This document shows positions 16,069 to 24,128 of a stretch of DNA of 51,223 nucleotides, piece by piece. The DNA is from an uncultured Bacteroidales bacterium. Its GTDB lineage: Bacteria; Bacteroidota; Bacteroidia; Bacteroidales; Muribaculaceae. Under the pieces are notes generated by a model. The model did no database searches. It was not told the DNA's origin and saw only the letters and a list, made by a program, of their open reading frames with translations. The position numbers were made by a program, and so were the translations under genes. Within the stretch, counting starts at the first letter, position 1. Every line of letters begins with the position of its first letter. The DNA is taken from assembly GCA_902796035.1 (NCBI GenBank), contig CADBNR010000047.1, positions 1 through 51,223 of the forward strand. Direction: 5' to 3'.

Positions 16069-18529
16069 CCTCGGTGTCCTGTTTGGTCTTGGGTTTGTGA
16101 GTCAGATACCATGCCCAGGCTCCGAGTGCCAGGAAGCAGAGTATGTATATCAGCACTACGCTGGTGATGGCTAAGGTATTGGTTACCTTCAGAGACTTGG
16201 GATCGAACTTGAACACGATGTCGTGCTGTCCTGCTGGAATGCGCAGCGCGCGAAGCACGTAGTCCACGCGGCCAATCTCGGCCGGCTTGCCGTCAATGGT
16301 GGCCTCCCAGCCCCACGGGAAGTAAATCTCGCTGAACACGGCCACGCCGCCTGTGCCGGTATTGGCCTTGTAAGTCAGGCGGTCGGGAGCGTACGAGGTC
16401 TCGTAGATGGTATCGCCCGGGTTGACAGCCAATGCTTTGCCCAGCGTCTTCTCGAACTTCCGATCGGCCACCGCGGCGACCTTGGTGGGAAGCGAGTCGA
16501 GCGCCGACATTTCCTGATCGGGGGTGTCAACATACGTCACGTTTTCAACGAACCAGGCATTGCCGTTGGCTTCGGGATTGAGCTGATACTCGTTGCCCGA
16601 CATGATGTACTTGGCGTTGAGCATATTAAGCACTTCGGGATTGTTCCTGGTGATCTGACGGTCGATCAGGTCGTTGTAACGGGTCAGTTTCGCGGCGTGG
16701 TAGCCGCCGATGGTCTTGTGGAAATAGCTGGAGCGCGCCGAACTGAATCCGGCCACGTCGAGAACGCGGTAGTTGGTGGTGTCCTGAAGTATCTGGCGGT
16801 CGGCGTCGGTCATTTGGAATACGGCGGAGTTGTCCTGCGGGTCGGTGAAGTTGTCGGAGTTGACATAACGCAGGTTGACCGAGAACAGGTCGATCAGCGT
16901 AAGCGCTGCGATGGAACAAGCCAGCGCAGTGCCGTTCAGAACTTTCCCCTTGAGGTAAAGGAACATGATGGTGCTTCCGATGACTATGAACATCAGCGAG
17001 CGCCAGCAGTCGGCCTGCACAAGCGAGAGGCGTGTCTGGCGGATGGCGTCAATGACGTTATGATATGCAGGATTTGCGAACGCACCGGCTTCCTGTAACT
17101 GTGCTATCTCGGTCTGGCTGAAAGGCTCGCCGAATATCGAGGGGGAAATGCCGCCGATGAGGCTCACCAGGGCACCGAGTCCTAATACGGAATAGCTGAC
17201 CCACGGATTGTCGCGGAATGTCTTCGGGTCGTCTATCATTTTCTTGACGCACAGCACCGCTAAGAACGGTACGGTGAATTCCACGATCACCAGGATGCTT
17301 GAAACGGCCCGGAACTTGTTGTAGCCCGGGAAGCTATCGATCATGAAATTGGTGAATGCCGGGAAGTTATGGCCCCATGAAAGGAGGATGGCGAAGATGG
17401 AGACGGCGAACAGTGCCCACTTCATCGGGCCTTCGACCATAAAGAGGGCGATAATGGCTAACAGCAGTACGAACGCACCCACATACACCGGGCCGTTGGT
17501 CATGGGCTGGTCGCCGAAATACTGCGGGAACTGGTCGAGGAACTGGAATTCCTCGGGCGAGATGTTCAGGTCGTTGGCCTTCTTGGTCTGCGCCAGGGAT
17601 TTGAGCTGAGTCTCGCCGGCCACGGGCTGGATTGTGGCTCCGCCTTTGACGTTGGGAATAAGGAGCGACCATGTCTCGTCGATGCCGTAGCTCCATGCCG
17701 TGATTGCGTCGCGGTCCATGCCTGCGGCTGCCTGCGGCTGGCCGGGCTGTGTCAGTTCGGTGGCGTGACCGCGCACGGTCTGCTTGGAATATTCGTATGT
17801 ATTGTACAGGCTTGCGGAGTTGGCCGCCAATGCCAGCGAGCCGGCACCCACCACGCAGGCCGTGGCGATAAGCCAGGATTTGACTGTCTTCTGCCTGATG
17901 GCCGTGCAGAGCCATGCTATCATCATGGCCACGATGACGAACATGAAGTAATAGGACATCTGCGGGTGGTTGCTCTGCAGCTGCAGGGCCCCGAACAGCG
18001 CGGCCAACGCCGTGCCCGGCAGGTATTTGCCCCTATAACACAGGGCGATGCCGCCGATGCACGGCGGTACGTAGGCCAGTGTCAGGTATTTCCATATATG
18101 GCCCGCGCCTATGAGGATGATGAAATACGTTGAGAACCCCCATGCGATGGCACCGAACAGAGCGTTGCTCCAGCGCACTTTGAAGCACAGCAGCATGATG
18201 AAGAATCCTAACATCATGCCGAACAGCAGGTTGGCCGGCGCCGGAAGCCACAGCATATATGCCTTGCCGATAAATTCCAATGTCTTGCTGGCCGGATATG
18301 AGGGCGCGATCTGGAAGTTAGGCATGCCGCCGAACAGCGAATTGGTCCAGCGGGTCACGTTTCCGGTCTCAGTCGTGTAGGCTTTGCCTTCCTGGCCGTT
18401 GGCGATGCCCTGCATCACGTCGTGCTGCTGCAGCACCTTGCCCTCGAAAGCTTCGGGGCTGAAGAACAGCAACGACACTACGAGGAGTACAAGTACGGAG
18501 AGAAGGGGGTATAGGTATTTCTTTTTCAT
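16055..18529 (-). CDS. YfhO-family polytopic membrane protein
   Basis: 824 residues with about 12-14 hydrophobic segments: an N-terminal anchor, several helices between about 80 and 260, more at about 345-480 and 530-570, and a final helix near 790-810 (LAITSVVLIYILCFLALGAW). The C-terminal 200 residues are largely extracytoplasmic. This is the architecture of YfhO, a GT-C-like family that in Firmicutes glycosylates lipoteichoic acid. The substrate in Bacteroidota is not known. It overlaps lrp by ATGA and the methyltransferase-like gene by 14 nt. Confidence 0.82.
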   Translation of the reverse strand: MKKKYLYPLLSVLVLLVVSLLFFSPEAFEGKVLQQHDVMQGIANGQEGKAYTTETGNVTRWTNSLFGGMPNFQIAPSYPASKTLEFIGKAYMLWLPAPANLLFGMMLGFFIMLLCFKVRWSNALFGAIAWGFSTYFIILIGAGHIWKYLTLAYVPPCIGGIALCYRGKYLPGTALAALFGALQLQSNHPQMSYYFMFVIVAMMIAWLCTAIRQKTVKSWLIATACVVGAGSLALAANSASLYNTYEYSKQTVRGHATELTQPGQPQAAAGMDRDAITAWSYGIDETWSLLIPNVKGGATIQPVAGETQLKSLAQTKKANDLNISPEEFQFLDQFPQYFGDQPMTNGPVYVGAFVLLLAIIALFMVEGPMKWALFAVSIFAILLSWGHNFPAFTNFMIDSFPGYNKFRAVSSILVIVEFTVPFLAVLCVKKMIDDPKTFRDNPWVSYSVLGLGALVSLIGGISPSIFGEPFSQTEIAQLQEAGAFANPAYHNVIDAIRQTRLSLVQADCWRSLMFIVIGSTIMFLYLKGKVLNGTALACSIAALTLIDLFSVNLRYVNSDNFTDPQDNSAVFQMTDADRQILQDTTNYRVLDVAGFSSARSSYFHKTIGGYHAAKLTRYNDLIDRQITRNNPEVLNMLNAKYIMSGNEYQLNPEANGNAWFVENVTYVDTPDQEMSALDSLPTKVAAVADRKFEKTLGKALAVNPGDTIYETSYAPDRLTYKANTGTGGVAVFSEIYFPWGWEATIDGKPAEIGRVDYVLRALRIPAGQHDIVFKFDPKSLKVTNTLAITSVVLIYILCFLALGAWAWYLTHKPKTKQDTEDVTK

Positions 18530-18993
18530 TCTTCGTCTACGTCGATACGGATCTGACGGTTAAGGCTTTGTTCCAGGCTGATGAGTGTCTCGGTCTCGGT
18601 GACGCCGGGGATGTGCTGTATCTGGTCGTTGAGCAGCTGCATCAGGTGCTGGTTGTCGTAGGCATACACCTTGATCAGCATGGAGTACGGGCCTGTTGTG
18701 AAGTGGCATTCCACCACTTCGGGAATTTCCTCGAGTTGGTGTGCGGCCTCGCGGTAGAGCGAGCCTTTCTCCAGCTTGACGCCCACGTAGGTGCAGGTGT
18801 TGTAGCCCAATTTGTGGGGGTTGACGATATAACCGGAACCTACGATGACATTCATGTCCATGAGGCGTTGCATGCGCTGGTGGATGGCCGCGCGCGACAC
18901 TCCGCACTGCTCAGCTATGTCCTTGGAGGCCATGCGGGCGTTGCTCATCACGATGTTGAGTATCTTTTTGTCAAGCTTGTCTAATCTTTCCAT
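18526..18993 (-). CDS. Lrp/AsnC-family transcriptional regulator
   Basis: 155 residues. The N-terminal winged helix-turn-helix (about 4-60) contains LDKKILNIVMSNARMASKDI and CGVSRAAIHQRMQRL; a C-terminal RAM ligand-binding domain covers about 70-145 (VGVKLEKGSLY, then VVECHFTTGPYSMLIKVYA). Family members sense amino acids and act as dimers or octamers. It is first in the operon, 100 nt after a consensus promoter, so self-regulation is plausible. The targets are unknown. Confidence 0.92.
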   Translation of the reverse strand: MERLDKLDKKILNIVMSNARMASKDIAEQCGVSRAAIHQRMQRLMDMNVIVGSGYIVNPHKLGYNTCTYVGVKLEKGSLYREAAHQLEEIPEVVECHFTTGPYSMLIKVYAYDNQHLMQLLNDQIQHIPGVTETETLISLEQSLNRQIRIDVDEE

Positions 18994-19088
18994 GTGAAAC
19001 CCTGGGTCTTAATTTTAATCTAAATATAGTTTTTATGGAAAATGTCAACATTGCGAGCAAAAATGTTGCATATTGGCATATTTCGTGA

Positions 19089-19119
19089 CAAAATTACAAT
19101 TATTTTTTCAAATTGCCAA
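19089..19119 (-). promoter_or_regulatory. Promoter of the lrp-yfhO-xerD operon
   Basis: On the minus strand, TTG (19117-19119), 20 nt, then TAATTTTG (19089-19096), matching the Bacteroidota promoter. The A+T-rich 178-nt gap from 18994 to 19171 carries it; no terminator for the permease gene upstream is evident there. Confidence 0.7.
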
Positions 19120-19171
19120 CAAAAATTAAGAAAATAGGGTGGAAAATAAGTGGAATGTGAGCAAAACGCCA

Positions 19172-20404
19172 TCAGGCGATGCGGGATTTTGCGAATCTGG
19201 CGGTGATGACGGCGGTCAGGGCGCCGATCAGCATGACGGGCACGAGGGTGGCGAGGAGATCGAGAGGCTTTACGAGCACGGGATATGCCGACATGATGGT
19301 AGATGTGCCGTCGCCGATCTTGATGAGTCCGAAGTGCTGCTGCAACAGGCACAGGATGAGACCGAGCACGATGCCGGCCACACCGCCGGTGGTCGATACC
19401 ATGAAGCTTTCCCAGGCAAACACGCTTCCGATGCGCCGGCGCGACATACCCATGGCCGCCAGGGTGGCCAGCGAGTCTTCCTTTTCCAGCACGAGCATCG
19501 ACAGGGTGGAGATGATGTTGAAGCTGGCGATAAGCAGTATCAGGCCGAGCAGCAGGAACGACACCCACTTCTCGATCTCGATCATGCGGAAGTTCATTTC
19601 CTGCTGGCGTAGGCGGTCTTTCACAATGAATTTAGGGCCAAGCTCACTGGAGAGCCGTTGCGCCACATCGGCCGGGTCGGCGCCGGGCTTCACGGCCACG
19701 TGCAACGACGAGGCTTCGGTGTCGTATTGGAACAGACGCCGTGCTGTGGGCAAGTCGACTATGATGCGGTTCTCGTCATAATCGTTCTGCATGGCGCGGA
19801 ACATGCCGGAGACATACAGCGAGTCGGTGATGAAACTGGTCAGCGGATTTGCCATATTGACCTTACCCTTGCGCTTGGGTGCGAATATCAGGAGATTGTC
19901 TTCGGGCAGGGCGCCTATCTGACGCGCCACGCCGATGCTGATGACGGATTCGGGCAGGCCGCGGTCCAGGCCGGCCTTGAGGTATTTCCCCTCCTTGGGG
20001 TCTATCAGTTCGGCAATGCTTGTGGTGCGGGCGTAGTCGGCGGGATTTATGCCCATGAGGAATACGGGCATTTCGCGGCCCTGCAGCAGCACAAGGGCAT
20101 TGTCGGCAAGCGTGGGAGTGGCTACAGCCACGCCCTTGACTTTGGAGGCTTTGGAGGCCACGGATTCGGCGTCGGCGAATACCTTGCCCTGCGCCGGCTC
20201 GACCAACACGTCGGGAGCCAGCGTGTCGAGACGCTCGCCTATGGACTGATGGAAGCCGTTGAACACCGACAGTACGCACACGATGGCCGCCGTGGCCACG
20301 GCCATTCCGGCTACGGACACAGCAGCGATCGCGCCAACCGCCGAATGCGATTTGCGCGACCTCAGATATCGGCCGGCCAACATGGCCGGTAGGTTCATTC
20401 TCAT
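19172..20404 (-). CDS. FtsX-like ABC permease, LolC/LolE type
   Basis: 410 residues. It has the layout of lipoprotein-release permeases: a basic N-terminus (LAGRYLRSRKSH), the first helix at about 22-50, a large periplasmic MacB-like domain (about 55-265), then three helices (about 275-300, 320-350, 370-400) ending in the FtsX domain. LolCDE-type transporters extract lipoproteins from the inner membrane. The ATPase LolD is not adjacent. The start overlaps the rbfA stop by ATGA, so it is translated after rbfA. Confidence 0.85.
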   Translation of the reverse strand: MRMNLPAMLAGRYLRSRKSHSAVGAIAAVSVAGMAVATAAIVCVLSVFNGFHQSIGERLDTLAPDVLVEPAQGKVFADAESVASKASKVKGVAVATPTLADNALVLLQGREMPVFLMGINPADYARTTSIAELIDPKEGKYLKAGLDRGLPESVISIGVARQIGALPEDNLLIFAPKRKGKVNMANPLTSFITDSLYVSGMFRAMQNDYDENRIIVDLPTARRLFQYDTEASSLHVAVKPGADPADVAQRLSSELGPKFIVKDRLRQQEMNFRMIEIEKWVSFLLLGLILLIASFNIISTLSMLVLEKEDSLATLAAMGMSRRRIGSVFAWESFMVSTTGGVAGIVLGLILCLLQQHFGLIKIGDGTSTIMSAYPVLVKPLDLLATLVPVMLIGALTAVITARFAKSRIA

Positions 20405-20739
20405 TTCAGGTCAAGCAGACGGTCGATGTTCTCGGCATAGTCCAGAGAATCGTCGAGGAAGAACTGCAGGTCGGGACACTTGCGCAGCGTCTCCCTGACC
20501 TGCTGCGCCAGGTCGTAACGCACGGTCTTGGTCTGGCGCTTGATGTTCTCCAGTATCTCCTTGCTCTTTTCGGGCGGGAAGATGCTGAGGTAAACTTTGG
20601 CGATACTCAGGTCGGGCGACACGCGCACGGCGCTGACCGATACAAGGGTGTTGCCCATTTTGGCTGTCTGTTGACGGAATATCTCGCCCAGCTCCTTCTG
20701 AAGCATACGGGCTATCTTGGCTTGTCTTTTTCCTTCCAT
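20401..20739 (-). CDS. rbfA: Ribosome-binding factor A
   Basis: 112 residues, the normal RbfA length. It has a KH-like fold with the conserved N-terminal helix (RQAKIARMLQKELGEIF) and the LVSVSAVRVSPDLSIAKVY strand-helix segment. RbfA binds the 30S subunit and assists 16S rRNA 5'-end maturation, notably in cold. It overlaps the LolC/E-like gene downstream by 4 nt, an arrangement common in Bacteroidales. A 63-nt gap separates it from the methyltransferase gene upstream. Confidence 0.93.
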   Translation of the reverse strand: MEGKRQAKIARMLQKELGEIFRQQTAKMGNTLVSVSAVRVSPDLSIAKVYLSIFPPEKSKEILENIKRQTKTVRYDLAQQVRETLRKCPDLQFFLDDSLDYAENIDRLLDLK

Positions 20740-20802
20740 GGTGTCTAAATAATGGGATTGTTAAAATTGGAGAGATTCATTTTTAGAACGTGTCAAAAGG
20801 CA

Positions 20803-21444
20803 TTATAGTTTGCGGATGATGGAGAGACCGTCGCGCAGGGGAATGATGACGCACTCCACGCGCGTGTCATGGGCTACGAAATCATTGAAACGGCGTATGC
20901 CGCGAGTTTGTGCGTCACGGTCGTAGGCGGGGTCGATGACGTGACCGTCCCACAGTGTGTTGTCGGCTATGATGTAGCCTCCGGGGCGCATCAGCGGGAA
21001 CAGAGTGTCGTAATATTCGAGGTAGTGCCTCTTGTCGGCGTCCATGAAGGCCAGGTCGAACTGTTCGGGCGCGAACCGGCGCATCACCTCCAGTGCGTCG
21101 CCGATATGGAGCGTTACTTTTTCGGCAATCTCCTGGGGAGCGTCGGCGAGGCTCTGGCGAATGAAGTCCTCGAGTTCATCGTCGGCCTCGATGGTGTGAA
21201 GCTTGGCGCCATCGGGCATCCCCTCGGCGATGCAGAGGGCGGAATAGCCGGAGAAGGTACCCAGCTCTATCGCCGAGGAAGGGCGGATCATTTCCACCAG
21301 CATCTTGAGCAGACGCCCCTGTACGGGGCCGGAGCACATGCGGCCGTTGAGCAGGCGCAGGTTGGTGCGCCGGTTCAGTGTCCGCAGCCAGTCGGGTTCG
21401 GCCGAGGAGTGAGTCTCGAGATATGAGTCCAGATCAAGATTCAT
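20803..21444 (-). CDS. SAM-dependent O-methyltransferase (catechol OMT-like)
   Basis: 213 residues from ATG 21444, chosen because the aroQ stop lies 5 nt upstream and the family N-terminus fits; a frame extending to 21519 would overlap aroQ. SAM motif AIELGTFSGYSAL, acidic residue at TIEADDE, metal-binding motif LAFMDADKRHYLEYYD, and the later DNTLWDG are typical of the Methyltransf_3 (O-methyltransferase) family. The substrate is unknown. It is probably co-transcribed with aroQ and rbfA. Confidence 0.88.
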   Translation of the reverse strand: MNLDLDSYLETHSSAEPDWLRTLNRRTNLRLLNGRMCSGPVQGRLLKMLVEMIRPSSAIELGTFSGYSALCIAEGMPDGAKLHTIEADDELEDFIRQSLADAPQEIAEKVTLHIGDALEVMRRFAPEQFDLAFMDADKRHYLEYYDTLFPLMRPGGYIIADNTLWDGHVIDPAYDRDAQTRGIRRFNDFVAHDTRVECVIIPLRDGLSIIRKL

Positions 21445-21449
21445 GACGT

Positions 21450-21890
21450 TCAGAATGGGAGCTCGTCGTCGAGATCGAGCAGGTATTCCACGGCAAGTTT
21501 GTATCCGAGTGTGCCACATCCGGCTATTACTGCCTTGGCCGCGCGGGCGGTGACGGAATTATGGCGGAATTCCTCGCGGGCATGGATGTTGGAGATGTGA
21601 ACTTCCACAACGGGCACTGATACGGCCTCGATGGCGTCTGCTATGGCCAGCGAATAGTGGGCGTAGGCCCCGGGATTGATTACGATGCCGTCGCAGTTGG
21701 TATCAAAACCGAACTGGTGGATCAGATCGATGATGGAGCCTTCAGAATTGGACTGGAAGTCCATTACGGACACCTTTGGGAAGGCCTTGCGCACACCTTT
21801 TATGATGTCGGGCAGCGTCCGGGTGCCGTATATGTGGGGGCTGCGTTTACCTAACAGATTCAGGTTCGGGCCGTTTATAATGACTATCAT
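21450..21890 (-). CDS. aroQ: 3-dehydroquinate dehydratase, type II
   Basis: 146 residues, the usual size of the type II enzyme, which converts 3-dehydroquinate to 3-dehydroshikimate as a dodecamer in the shikimate pathway. Motifs: IINGPNLNLLGKRSPHIYG (flexible lid with Arg and Tyr), GIVINPGAYAHYS, and VEVHISNIHAREEFRHNS (catalytic His). The true start is ATG 21890; the open frame upstream merely reads through the terminator and tRNA. In many Bacteroidales aroQ neighbours xerD, but here they are about 6 kb apart. Confidence 0.96.
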   Translation of the reverse strand: MIVIINGPNLNLLGKRSPHIYGTRTLPDIIKGVRKAFPKVSVMDFQSNSEGSIIDLIHQFGFDTNCDGIVINPGAYAHYSLAIADAIEAVSVPVVEVHISNIHAREEFRHNSVTARAAKAVIAGCGTLGYKLAVEYLLDLDDELPF

Positions 21891-21921
21891 GGCTGTGTGG
21901 AATATGAAATGATAATGAAAA

Positions 21922-21960
21922 AAGAGCAACAGGCAGTACAAGACTGACGCTGTTGCTCTT
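21922..21960 (-). terminator. Terminator of tRNA-Asp
   Basis: AAGAGCAACAG (21922-21932) and CTGTTGCTCTT (21950-21960) form a perfect 11-bp stem with a 17-nt loop. On the minus strand it is followed by TTTC. It starts 14 nt after the tRNA and ends 32 nt before aroQ. Confidence 0.85.
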
Positions 21961-21973
21961 CCTCTCTCCTCGG

Positions 21974-22048
21974 CGGTGCGTACGGGACTTGAACCCGTGA
22001 CCCCATGCGTGACAGGCATGTATTCTAACCAAGCTGAACTAACGCACC
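21974..22048 (-). tRNA. tRNA-Asp (GTC)
   Basis: The minus strand folds as a full cloverleaf: acceptor GGTGCGT paired with ACGCACC, D-arm GTTC...GAAT, anticodon stem CATGC/GCATG with loop CTGTCAC (anticodon GTC, Asp), and T-arm ACGGG TTCAAGT CCCGT. The discriminator base is G, as expected for tRNA-Asp. The CCA end is not encoded. Confidence 0.97.
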
Positions 22049-22096
22049 ATTTACTCTTTTCAGAGGCTCGCGGACTTTGTTTCCCGTTTGCGAGTG

Positions 22097-22128
22097 CAAA
22101 GTTATAGCAAAAAATCGGAACCACCAAA
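22097..22128 (-). promoter_or_regulatory. Promoter of tRNA-Asp
   Basis: On the minus strand, TTTG (22125-22128), exactly 20 nt, then TAACTTTG (22097-22104), a full consensus match. The start site would be about 40 nt before the mature tRNA. The rest of 22049-22344 is A+T-rich spacer with only the plus-strand -7 box listed next. Confidence 0.82.
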
Positions 22129-22309
22129 TATTTCGTCAAAAAAATAACGAAAAATTTTCGATAAACTGGCCAAATGGTTGAGATATAACGAAATAAAATT
22201 TCAAGAGAAAATGCGGATTTTTTGAGGAATTCAGACTGACACCGAAATCGGGTCTCCGGCATTAATGTAAATTAACATATCGGTGTAAATTATAGGCAGT
22301 AACTCCCGG

Positions 22310-22317
22310 TAACTTTG
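22310..22317 (+). promoter_or_regulatory. Bacteroidota -7 box for the plus-strand unknown gene
   Basis: TAACTTTG fits TAnnTTTG and lies 28 nt before ATG 22345. No TTG occurs at the expected -33 distance; the upstream sequence instead holds two copies of TGTAAATTA (near 22266 and 22284). A partial match. Confidence 0.5.
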
Positions 22318-22344
22318 CGACAAATTAATAGATAAGGAAGCGAT

Positions 22345-22788
22345 ATGGAAACAATGACAGGATACTGCAACGCCTACGGGATGGAGCGCGCTATGGCCGA
22401 GGGCCGCTACAGAGTGACTGAAAACCGGACGGGAATGCGAGTAGGCACCAGCGAGCGTGTGCGCCGCGTGGTGGTGTCGTCGGGCACGGGCCGGCCGATG
22501 AAATACGGCGACAAGATATTCGTACGTCTGGAGTTTCCGTATGGCTACGGGTCAGGCATCAGCTTCTGCAGTCAGACGCTGTCGGACATGACGGAGGTGA
22601 TAGGGGAGATACGCCGGCGCACGCGCCATATCCGCGGGCTGTGCAAGATGTGTGTGCGCAACGCCACGGAGGGATGGTCCATAGAGAGGCCGTTGAAGCT
22701 GTACGATTCGGAATCGAGATTCGCGTCGGCGCAGGCACCTGTGTCGTTCGCCACCCCGCGCATGCAGATGCCGTGGGAAGCACACTGA
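22345..22788 (+). CDS. Hypothetical protein
   Basis: 147 residues; I do not recognise a family. It is basic (many Arg), has no signal peptide or membrane segment, and contains a central strand-rich part (GDKIFVRLEFPYGYGSGISF), a helix with MTEVIGEIRRRTRHIRGLCK, and a C-terminus ending MQMPWEAH. Support for a real gene: its own TAnnTTTG box, an AAGGAAG ribosome-binding-like stretch just before ATG 22345, G+C-rich codon use like its neighbours, and no longer gene on the opposite strand. It is one of only two plus-strand genes. Role unknown. Confidence 0.65.
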   Translation: METMTGYCNAYGMERAMAEGRYRVTENRTGMRVGTSERVRRVVVSSGTGRPMKYGDKIFVRLEFPYGYGSGISFCSQTLSDMTEVIGEIRRRTRHIRGLCKMCVRNATEGWSIERPLKLYDSESRFASAQAPVSFATPRMQMPWEAH

Positions 22789-22792
22789 AGGA

Positions 22793-22878
22793 TTTCGCTA
22801 AAGCTCAAGGCCGGGACAAAAGGAGACGCTGAGGCTGCCTTTCGCTAAAGCTCAAGGCGGGGACAAAAGGAGAGACGC
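22793..22878. repeat. Two tandem copies of a 37-nt repeat
   Basis: TTTCGCTAAAGCTCAAGG followed by c/g GGGACAAAAGGAGA begins at 22793 and again at 22840, a 47-nt period. The copies are nearly identical apart from one substitution and a 2-nt insertion. They lie between the convergent unknown gene and the TPR gene. Confidence 0.7.
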
Positions 22879-22900
22879 AGGGAGGGGTGAGGGCGCCGGT

Positions 22901-23176
22901 TCAGGGATTGAACAGGTCTTTATTGTAGAAATCGAGGATGGAGTTGGCGGAGTCGAGGGCCGTCTTGGCGGCGACGGAATCCGGCTGGATCTCGAGGGCC
23001 TTGAGGAAGTCGTTGATGGCCAGGGCGCGGTTGCCGCGGCCAAAGTATTTAAGTCCACGCATTACGTAGGCGTCGGCGCTGCCGGGATTGGCGGCGATGA
23101 AATCGGAGATGACGGCGATGGCCCGGTCGGCGTCCATCAGCTTTATTTTATCGCGAAGTGCTGAGATTGAATCCAT
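22901..23176 (-). CDS. Small TPR-repeat protein
   Basis: 91 residues. Two TPR-like helix pairs are seen: AIAVISDFIAANPGSADAYV (about 19-38) and ALAINDFLKALEIQPDS (about 51-67), with the typical Pro-ending second helices. No signal peptide or other domain. It is likely a protein-interaction module with unknown partner. It starts 1 nt after the murI stop, so it is almost certainly co-translated with murI. Confidence 0.82.
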   Translation of the reverse strand: MDSISALRDKIKLMDADRAIAVISDFIAANPGSADAYVMRGLKYFGRGNRALAINDFLKALEIQPDSVAAKTALDSANSILDFYNKDLFNP

Positions 23177-23177
23177 G

Positions 23178-23987
23178 TTAAAGGGTGATTTTGGTGGAGA
23201 GGACGGGCGCGCCCATGAAAAGGGAGGCGAGGGGGTTGAACTTGTCGGTGGCTTCGGTGGTGAGGAAGCTGGTTGTGGCGGACTTGGAGCAACGGCATTC
23301 TATCTCGGGGTGGCGGCGCAGGTAGTCCTTGAGGCTGTCGGCCACAATCTGGCCCTGCGGCACGATGCGCACGTGTTGGGGGGCGTATTTGCGTATCTTG
23401 GGGAGCAGGATGGGATAATGGGTGCAGCCCAACAGGAGGGTGTCGATCAGCGGGTCGGCCTCCATGATGTTGTCTATGTATTTCCTGACGAAATAGTCGG
23501 CGCCGTCCGACTGGGCTTCGCCGGCCTCGACAATGGGCACCCACATGGGGCAGGCGCGTTCGGTGAGGGTGATGTCGGGGTGAATCTTGTTTATCTCGAG
23601 GGTGTATGAGTGGGAATTGACAGTGCCGGGGGTGGCGAGCAGGCCGACATGGCGGGTATGGGTCAGGGCGCCGACGTCCTCGACGGTGGGGCGGATCACG
23701 CCGAGCACGCGGCGGTCGGGCCAGCGTTCGGGGAGGACGGTCTGCTGGATGGTGCGCAGGGCCTTGGCGGAGGCGGTGTTGCAGGCCAGGATGACGAGGG
23801 GGCAGCCGCGGGAGAACAGGAACTCCACGGCCTGGCGGGTGAAGTCGTAGACGATGTCGAAGCTGCGTGTGCCGTAAGGGGCGCGCGCGTTGTCGCCGAG
23901 GTAGATGTAGTCGTAATCCGGCAGGGTGTTGCGGATCTGCTTCAGGATGGTGAGGCCGCCGTAGCCGGAATCAAAAACGCCGATCAT
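23178..23987 (-). CDS. murI: Glutamate racemase
   Basis: 269 residues. It makes D-glutamate for peptidoglycan by a two-cysteine proton-transfer mechanism: Cys69 (LACNTAS) and Cys188 (LLGCTHYP) are both present. The N-terminal IGVFDSGYGGLTILK and GDNARAPYGT are standard MurI motifs. It is transcribed with the TPR gene downstream. It lies after the ompH genes as in other Bacteroidales, but a strong terminator at 24074-24107 separates them, and I see no consensus promoter in the G+C-rich gap. Confidence 0.96.
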   Translation of the reverse strand: MIGVFDSGYGGLTILKQIRNTLPDYDYIYLGDNARAPYGTRSFDIVYDFTRQAVEFLFSRGCPLVILACNTASAKALRTIQQTVLPERWPDRRVLGVIRPTVEDVGALTHTRHVGLLATPGTVNSHSYTLEINKIHPDITLTERACPMWVPIVEAGEAQSDGADYFVRKYIDNIMEADPLIDTLLLGCTHYPILLPKIRKYAPQHVRIVPQGQIVADSLKDYLRRHPEIECRCSKSATTSFLTTEATDKFNPLASLFMGAPVLSTKITL

Positions 23988-24020
23988 AGGGGTAGGGGTT
24001 AGGGATAAGGGAGGAGGGAG

Positions 24021-24054
24021 GAGCGGAGCTCCTGACGGAAACGGCTCCGCGAGG
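24021..24054. repeat. Palindromic repeat, copy 2, upstream of murI
   Basis: A 34-bp element with the same ends as 14564-14597 (GAGCGGAGCTCC ... CGGCTCCGCGAGG); the differences are confined to the 9-nt centre. Arms GCGGAGC (24023-24029) and GCTCCGC (24044-24050) can pair. This copy is intergenic, between murI and the ompH terminator. Confidence 0.65.
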
Positions 24055-24073
24055 CGGGGGAAGGAGGGCGGAT

Positions 24074-24107
24074 AATAAAAATGCGGGACCAGTCCCGCAT
24101 TTTTATT
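24074..24107 (-). terminator. Strong terminator of the bamA-ompH operon
   Basis: AATAAAAATGCGGGAC (24074-24089) is perfectly complementary to 24092-24107, a 16-bp stem with a G+C core flanked by A/U runs. It lies 22 nt past the ompH stop and would also work in the other direction. Confidence 0.92.
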
Positions 24108-24128
24108 GTCTGAAAGTTGAGGCTACTG

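Noticed and set aside
21891-22262. A longer aroQ frame reading through the terminator and tRNA-Asp
   Set aside because: It would translate a tRNA gene; ATG 21890 matches the family start.
22793-22878. Tandem repeats as a CRISPR array
   Set aside because: Only two units with a 10-nt gap, no spacer-sized intervals and no cas genes.
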